Shown in pieces: positions 57,345 through 64,000 of a stretch of 64,000 nt of DNA. The notes under the pieces were generated by a model that made no database searches, was not told the origin of the DNA, and saw nothing but the letters and a program-made list of their open reading frames with translations. Each line of letters begins with the position of its first letter. Position 1 is the first letter of the stretch. This stretch comes from Hibiscus mutabilis (lineage: Eukaryota > Streptophyta > Magnoliopsida > Malvales > Malvaceae). The translations under genes were made by a program, and so were the position numbers. The stretch lies in contig CM033714.1 of the NCBI GenBank assembly GCA_019671005.1, positions 81,025,909 through 81,089,908 on the forward strand. Reading direction: 5' to 3'.

Positions 57345-57565
57345 AGTTAATTGCACCACACATCCTCAACTATAATCCTCATTTTAAATTGGTCCCTAAA
57401 CTTTTAAACGTTTCAATTTCATCCCAAACTATAGTTCTCATTTTAAATTAGTCCCCAAACTTTTAATATTTTATTTCTATCCCTAAACTATTGTTCTCAT
57501 TCTAAATTTATCTCCAAACTTTCTAAATATTCTATTTTCATCCTCAAATTATCGTTATAGCACAT
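57345..57565 (+). repeat. Tandem repeat, unit about 60 bp, 3.5 copies
   Basis: Units follow TCCTCAACTATAATCCTCAT, TTTAAATTGGTCCCTAAAC, TTTT..., with TTCTCATTTTAAATTAGTCC in the next. The copies are diverged by roughly 15-20%. Confidence 0.75.
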
Positions 57566-57930
57566 CATTTTATTACATAACACACATTAGTGTTTTATGA
57601 CGATTAACAATTTTATTTTAAGATAAAGACCAAAAATGTCACTGAATTCTATCAAAATGTTCATTTAAATCGTCAACTTTAAATTTTACAAAATAAGCAT
57701 TAAATTTTGGGTTTTGTTACAAAATAGATATTATCTCGTTAGTTGTTGTTAAGAGTAACGTGACATGCTAAAAATAATGGAAAATATCTATTTTGACCTC
57801 CCCAACTATAACTATAATTTCATTTTAGTAATTTTTAATATTTGTAAAACTATAATTTCAAAGAAAATTAAAAAAATGGGAAAAATTAAAAATATTTGAA
57901 AATTCAAATACATTTTTGAAATGTTTATTA
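57566..57930. other. AT-rich intergenic stretch
   Basis: No gene. It contains a CACTGAATTCTATCAAAATG/AAATTAGTAACG style sequence found in many plant repeats but with no definable ends. Confidence 0.35.
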
Positions 57931-58733
57931 TAAAGATAAATGCACAAACTATACCTTTTTTTGCTTTAGGTGTCTGACGTTTATAACGTTACTATTTTAG
58001 GTATCCAACGTTTTATTCTATTTATATTTAAAGGTTGGCCCGTAAAAAAAATTCATCAACCACTCATTGCTTGACACATGATCGTGTTTTTAATTTCTTT
58101 ATACTTTTAAAAATTTAAAAATCTAATTCTTAAAGATTTGAAAATTTAAACCTTAAACCCTAAACCTATAAAAATGAAAAATAAGAAGTTAGGTGAGTCG
58201 TGGTGGGTTGTTACATCTACCATTTCTATGTAACAATGAAATTTCTTTCTATTGTCGAAAGAATCGTAAAGCCCAGTCGTCTTTCTATCTTTCGTGGTGT
58301 TTATCGTTTGTAAAATTCATTTTGCATTCGTTCTTCAACGTTCAATTGACGCATTGATCATTGATTGCGGCAAGGAAAGATTGGGCTCATCGGTAATGGA
58401 TGTTAGACAATGAACAGGGTGAGTGACGATGGTTGATTCGGCAGCATTAGATGACGAATTTAAATATTCGATATTTGAGGTTTATGAAAAAATCAAATAT
58501 TTTGGGTAATTTGGGGGGAAAATAAATGTTTTTGATGATTTTTCTTTTAAAAAATTAAATGAAATTAGAAAAAAAAACATGCCACGTGTCATGCATTTAT
58601 TGGATAATAAATTTTTAACAGGAAAACTTTAAAATATAACGAAATAAAATATTTGACACTTATTTTGACAAAAAAAACTCTAAACACTTGAAGAAAAAAA
58701 TTAAAATTTGAATACTTATTTTTATATTAAGCC
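57931..58733. mobile_element. Diverged relative of the long-TIR element at 1950-2754
   Basis: The left end (AAATGCACAAACTATACCTTT, then AACGTTACTATTTTAGGTA) and the right end (GAATACTTATTTTTATATTAAGCC) match the TIR layout of the 1950-2754 family, and the size (0.8 kb) is the same. The interior also shares the CATGCCACGTGTCAT type word near the right TIR. Confidence 0.6.
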
Positions 58734-58845
58734 TTTCTTTTTTAAAATAGATTATATTAAGTCTTTCTAAAATTATAAAAATATATTTTAAAATTATAAT
58801 TTTGTGTTTTTTTTTAAATATATGAAATAAATTGTCTTATGTGAG

Positions 58846-59955
58846 TGCGAGTCTAGGGCTGTTAAAAAAACCAAACCGATGTACTGTACTAAAAAACCGA
58901 AAAACCGAATTAAATGGTAGGTAATCGTACTGGTAAAAATTGGTCGAAACGGTACGGTAACTGTACCGGTAAAATTAGCGGTTAAACGAGACGAGAATGG
59001 TTTCAAATTTTTGCTAAACGGTTAACCGAAAAAATTGATAAGAAATTTAAAATTAATTTTATAATTATACTTAATTTATAGATTATTACTAATATTTCAT
59101 TATATTTGGTCATATTTAATTATTTATTTAGTTACTTATTAGTATTACTTATATCTACTTATGGTTAATTTTTTAGCTTAAGTCGTTTGATTCACAGAAT
59201 GTAAAATTACCATTGGGAATAAGATTATCAGAATGTTGCATTACTTAACACATTACTGAAAATGTTGTATTATCTTGTTTGGTTTGGTTGGCAGGAATGT
59301 AAGATTACAATGTAGTTTTTGATTGAAGGAATATAAGATAAGAAAAATGTATGTTTTACTAAATTATCCTTGAGATATATTTTTTTAACAAGTTGAATTC
59401 TTAATATTAAAGTTAAAATATTTACATAAAAGTTCATAGAAAAATATAATTTTCTATTATTTCTAATTTATATATTTTTAATAAAATTTGTACACAAATA
59501 ACTTAATATATATTTTTATATTTTATTTCTTTGAAAATACAGAAACATACGTACACCAATATAATTTTGACCGTTAGATCAAGAAAAAAAGTGTGTAACC
59601 TAATATTTAGGTTGCAACCTAAAATATTATACAAAATCATAACAATTTAGGTTGCAATCTAAAATGTTATCAATTTAGGTTGCAACCTAAAATGTTATCA
59701 ATACATATAACATTTTATTTAGAAACTTAGATAACACTTTTGGTTGCAACCTAAAATTTAGATAACAATTTAGGTTGCAATATAAACGGTTTATGGTTAA
59801 CCGAGTAACCGTACTGAATAAATCGATTAACCGTTTAGGTGATAACCAGTTTAAACAGGACAATAACGATTCATAAAATATCAAAATTATCATTTCGATA
59901 ACCGTACCAATAAGTTATTCTGATACGGTTAACCGCATGTGAACACCTTAAGTGC
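58846..59955. mobile_element. hAT-like element with CCGAAAAACCGA subterminal words
   Basis: Left end TAGGGCTGTTAAAAAAACC; right end, reverse-complemented, TAAGGTGTTCACATGCGGTT. Both sides carry ACCGTACCGGTAA/AACCGAATT words in inverted order. Flanks AGTGCGAG and AGTGCAGC may be a decayed 8-bp TSD. The centre holds an array of 18-bp palindromes (59606-59786). No transposase. Confidence 0.6.
59606..59786. repeat. Five copies of the palindrome TTTAGGTTGCAACCTAAA
   Basis: Perfect copies occur at 59606-59623 and 59674-59691; near copies at 59646-59663, about 59738-59754 and 59769-59786. The linkers share ATAACA/ATGTTATCAA words. Confidence 0.8.
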
Positions 59956-60189
59956 AGCCACTCTTTGGGTTAAAAAACTCAAACTTTTAAATCTTTAACA
60001 GAAGCAATCTGCACTGTTTTACCATACGAGTTTCAAAAATATTTGAAAAGGCTAAAACAAAAATGATTAAAACGTTAAAGAATAAATTGGTTGTGTAATT
60101 ATTTGGGTAAAATTGGCGGAATATTGTATCCTAAAAAAATATTTAAAAATCTACCGTATATTCAAAATTATTTCAAGAACTGTGGTGTT

Positions 60190-60500
60190 TTTAACAGTGA
60201 GGATCCGACCTCATACAATTAAAAAAATTTAAAAAAATTTGAAGGCCCCTTGCTTTCTATCCGACCTCATGGTCAAAAAAAAATTCTTGAGGATGGCTTA
60301 AAAGCAATCCGGCCTCATGGTCGAAATTAATAAAAAAATTGATGAGGTCATCTTGCTTTCTATCCGACTTCATGTTGGAAATATAAAAAAAATTTAGAGG
60401 GCGCATGGATTACAATCCGACCTCATGGATTTAAAAAAAATCATGGGGGCGGGTTGCTTTGGTTCCGACCTCAAATTAAAAAAAGCTGGGATATCCCAAA
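60190..60500. repeat. Tandem repeat with TCCGACCTCATGG word, unit about 48-56 bp
   Basis: The word starts at 60204, 60260, 60308, 60363, 60416 and 60464, each followed by an A-rich run and then a TGAGG/GGGG stretch. In the third unit CCTCAT faces ATGAGG, so units can fold into short hairpins. It lies upstream of the PMD gene remnant. Confidence 0.75.
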
Positions 60501-60737
60501 GGTGCAGCATGCGGTCACGGGTTAAATTTAAAGAGATTGAGTAAAGAAAGAAAGATTTGAAGAAACATAATAAGTATGTCAAAATTTTTAAATTTGTGAA
60601 GAGATTAAGTTCTTAATTTTTTTAATTTTTAAGTTGATGTTTGAAATAATTTTTATGTTTGAATATTTGTATTGTTTAATTGATGGTTTATTAGATTTTA
60701 TTTATAATACTTTTTGAAAAAAAAAACGAGTATATTG

Positions 60738-61290
60738 GGACTTGAAAGAAAAAATTAGTAAATTAATGACTACTTTGCAAAAATCTTAAAATTGAAGAGT
60801 TTTAAAGGCAAATTGCCGAATGATATAGGTACTAAGGATTAAAGTTATATTAGTAGTAGTAGTAGTAAAAAAACGTTTTTAAAATTTTATTTGTAATTTT
60901 GAAGAATTTTTTTAATTTAGGAGTTGCCAATTAGTAAAAAAAAACTATTAATGTTTGAATTAGTCTTTTAGTTTATGAGTTTTTGAAATTTTATGTAGTT
61001 AGTAGTAGTAGAATTGAAATTTAAACTAATAAGTCGATTTAGTTATGTAATTTAAAAATTTAAATTTCGTAAAATATTATTATAATTTTTTTGTTTAGTT
61101 TATTATGTTTATTATTTTTAGAGGATTTTATAGAATATTGGCAGAATGTGGGTGGGTTTGTTAGTTATTGAATGGAATGAATTTTGTTAAGTGAAAATAG
61201 GACTTGAATGATCAAATTAGTAAATTAGCGATTAGTTTGTAAAAATCTTAAAATTGAAGGGTTTTGAAGGCAAATTAGTAAATTAGTGAC
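60738..61290. repeat. Imperfect direct repeat of about 85 bp, 460 bp apart
   Basis: GGGACTTGAAAGAAAAAATT...CTTAAAATTGAAGAGTTTT at 60738-60820 recurs as AGGACTTGAATGATCAAATT...CTTAAAATTGAAGGGTTTT at 61199-61280. An AGT microsatellite lies at 60851-60866. Confidence 0.65.
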
Positions 61291-61653
61291 TACTTTTGTT
61301 AAGGGTTTTTTAAATTGCATGTAGTAAAAATATATGGATGCTATTAGTCTTTTAATTTAGTAGTGCAGTCGAAATAAAATTTAAACAAAAATAATTTATA
61401 ATATCTTTACTCTAGTTTTTAATTTGGTAAAATTCAACGGAATTTAAATTCTAACTCTAATAATTTAGTTAGTGTAATAAATTTATTAGAGGGAAAATTT
61501 AAATTTCGTAGAATTTTAGCAAATTAAAAAACAAAACTAAAGATATTATAAATTTTGTTTGTAAACTTTAGTTGATTATGTTTATTGGCAAATTATTTTT
61601 TAATGTAGTAGATTTAGTCCCAGTTTGTAATATATTCTTACTTGTCCTGTAGG

Positions 61654-63720
61654 ATGGCTGAGCAAGCTCCTCTATTGCGGTTACAAGATCGACACATTAG
61701 TAGTCTGATGGTTGCTGAGATGGTATAATTTTGTTAATAATTTATTTATTAGAAATTCAATTATTTTAATAATATTTATTAATGTGTTAATTACAGGATT
61801 TTGAGGATACATTTAAGCATTATCTGACCATGGCCAAAAATCTTCTGGATGATCGAATCATTGAATGGTTGCAAATTTCAGGATTTTATCATGCGACATT
61901 CGTTCGGGGGTACAAATTGGTGCCTACGTTGATTGTCGCTCTGATTGAGCGTTGGAGGCCGGAAACCCATACATTCCATATGCCGTGTAGGGAATGCAAA
62001 TCACACTTGAAGACGTGGTCATGCTTATTGGGGTCCCGGTAAACGGGGCACCATTGATCGAGGCACCATTGACTGGGGAACCATTGATCAACCAGACATA
62101 AGCTACACTTAAGCAATTTGCTCTTTTTACCTTAGGAAGGTGCCGGATAAATCAAATTTGAAAGAATCCCGTGTGAAAATGAGTTGGTTGCAAAGTGAAT
62201 TTAAACTCAGTGAATATAATTTGGTTGATGCGATTTATAATGCCAGCCGAGCTTATATTCTGCAACTCATTTGAGGTATACTGATGCCGGATAAATCTGA
62301 CAATCTTGTTCATACACGGTAGCTACGCTTTTTGAGGTATCCGTAGGAAGTTGCTCAATATAGTTGGGGATCGGCCATATTAACGTTCTTGTATCGTGAG
62401 TTGTGCAATGGTGCTAAAATAGAAAATGATCATAAGGTTCGGGGTATTGGTGGATGTTTGTTGTTGCTGCAAGCGTGGGCTTGGTTGCGACTTCCCTTCT
62501 GGACACTGGTTACTCGAACACCGATACAGTTCCCTCTTGTCGCTAGGTAATTATCCTAATTTTGAGTTTAATTTAAAATTAAATTTATTTATTTTAAAAC
62601 ATTATTTGTGATTTGTATGCAGATGGTGCGAGAAAAAATTGCACACGAGATTAGCGAACAACAACTTGAAAGTATTTAGAGCTCAGATTGATTTGTATTA
62701 TTAGGAGTAGGTATCTGGTTAATTGTATTGTTTATAATTTAGTTAGATAGATATTTACAGTTTATTATTTACATTGTAGTTAGATGTCTTATTAGAATAA
62801 TTCTTATTTGGCAATTTATTTGGATGCCATACAACGATGATCGCAATTTTGTACTGGATGAGCTGATGAATGATTCTAACCAGTGGTGTAGTGTTACACT
62901 ATTGTTCCACTTTGCGATTGTCGAGTTCCACTTTGCCGATAGGGTGCTGAGGCAATTTGGCTTCCACAAACCTATTTTGTATAATCACACTAATCATGAC
63001 TATTTGCACGATTTTGATGGACTCGGCAGGGCAGAAGTAAATTGGGAAGCCACACACGCCAACTACATTAATATGTGGAACAATAGAGCTTCAACGTTAC
63101 CGTTTCGTGCTCCAATCCAAGAGGATGATTTTGATTTTCAGAGGTCAGAGTACCTGATCTATTTTCTTAGTAATGGAATGTCGTACTTAACTTAAGTTTA
63201 TGAACGAGAACAATGTTAAAAATATAAGAAAAAATAAGGTGGTAAGGGTGAATCCTCTAAGAGTGCAACGAGCGCATCTCAAAATCCAGTGTGGAGTAGA
63301 AACCCCGAAGGTTGGCCAACCACGTGGGAACAACTAGAAGTAGGCCCGACAATTATATAGGAAAAGGATTCGGCTCCTACATTTGTTCAACCATAAGTTA
63401 TATGGGAAAAGGAACCGGTTCTAGAGTCACCCATGTACTCGACTTCGGACAACACATGGATTTTTCGAAAATGCAAAATTTCCTGAATTCGCCACATTTT
63501 ATGGGAGGGTAGAACGGTTACATGGATTTGTTCACAATAGCACCTCTTATGCCCTCGGTGACTTAGGAGGTGAGCTATAGTATGCAAGAAGTGTGCGACA
63601 GTGAAGAAGACCTTGAAGAAGATTTCGTGGCAGAACAGAGGCCACAACGAGCTCGACGACCACCGCGTCGCTATCTATCGATCGATCCCGTTCATGGCCA
63701 GAAATTACACAGGAAGAAAA
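61654..63720 (+). pseudogene. Plant mobile domain (PMD) gene remnant, MAIN/PP7-long-form-like
   Basis: PMD proteins (PF10536) include Arabidopsis MAIN and MAIL1, nuclear proteins linked to silencing and cell maintenance; the domain also occurs in transposons. An acceptor-like CTTGTCCTGTAG precedes the ATG. Exon 1 (61654-61722) encodes MAEQAPLLRLQDRH; after a GT-AG intron (61723-61796) comes FEDTFKHYLTMAKNLLDD with the diagnostic ALIERWRPETHTFHMPC block. A frameshift follows near 62005, after which LEDVVMLIGVPV reads in another frame. Further stops: TGA near 62274 in ILQLI*GILMP and TAG in VHTR*LRF. A second intron (62547-62622) is intact; TAG twice near 62700. The later part 62824-63195 reads VEFHFADRVLRQFGFHKPI. 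The Arg-rich tail is near 63630-63690. Clearly broken. Confidence 0.82.
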
Positions 63721-64000
63721 TTGATTTTATGTATTTTGTGTAATACCTTTGAGGCATTTCAGTTTGAATTTGAATGTTATTGTTTTTTTTTGTTTTTTAT
63801 TATGTTTTTTTTTTAATTTTCATTTTAATATAAAACTAATTATGTTTAGTTAATAGTGATTTAATATTTAATCTACAATTAAAATTAAAAATTAATCTCA
63901 CTTAAAATAAAAAGAAAATAAAATTAGAGATTGAATTTGAAAAAAATTGGCGGAATGCAAAAAAAATATGTGCATGAATTTCAAAAAAAAGTTGAATTCA
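63721..64000. other. AT-rich flank after the PMD remnant
   Basis: Homopolymer T runs and AT-rich sequence; no feature recognised. Confidence 0.4.

Noticed and set aside
61199..61290. Exon upstream of the PMD start
   Set aside because: The direct repeat is AT-rich and non-coding; an upstream untranslated exon is possible, but I cannot place it.

Overview
This is plant nuclear DNA: AT-rich, intron-bearing, and mostly nested transposable elements. One ordinary gene is recognised, TGD4, and its protein is eudicot-like. A member of the Malvales (cotton or cacao relatives) is my guess from the look of the repeats, at low confidence. No bacterial features, CRISPR arrays or rRNA genes were seen.

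Positions 1 to about 48,155 are best read as one old, decayed Tat/Ogre-type LTR retrotransposon filled with later insertions. Its 5'-side LTR is cut by the window start (1-690) and its 3' LTR is 45798-48155. Between them are gag remnants and a repeat-rich 3' region split into blocks 18683-19899, 34506-35583 and 43274-45797. I see no Tat polymerase domain. The insertions, with target-site duplications (TSDs) where visible, are: a solo LTR at 13370-18677 (TSD GGAAG), itself holding a second solo LTR at 15249-16775; a 2.9 kb solo LTR at 19905-34500 (TSD AGTAA), itself split by a young, nearly complete Athila-type element at 22329-34001 (TSD GTTAT); and a minus-strand, long-LTR element with a tRNA-iMet primer site at 35584-43273, whose LTR holds a 2.1 kb hAT-type element at 38485-40590 (TSD CTTCTAAC). 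The left part of the host was also duplicated in tandem (205-6868 and 8191-14844), with 1.3 kb of mostly plastid-derived DNA (rpoB and ndhF fragments) between the copies.

Positions 48,156-51,900 hold hAT relics and a foldback Mutator-like element (49736-51114, 9-bp TSD) whose arms carry tRNA-like Pol III A and B boxes. TGD4 lies at 52532-55250 on the plus strand in four coding exons; its first intron appears to be of the GC-AG type.

Positions 55,765-59,950 hold two long-TIR elements, a tandem repeat and a hAT-like element containing 18-bp palindromes. From about 60,190 to 63,720 lies a hairpin-like tandem repeat followed by a broken plant mobile domain (PMD) gene.

The most interesting signals are small structures inside the transposons: about thirty copies of a GTTGCC/GGCAAC micro-palindrome across the Athila element that matches its primer-binding site; hairpins with a constant loop and covarying stems in the Tat 3' region; a duplicated polypurine tract with an adjoining covarying hairpin; and the Pol III boxes in the foldback element. 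All comparisons were made by eye; percentages are approximate.
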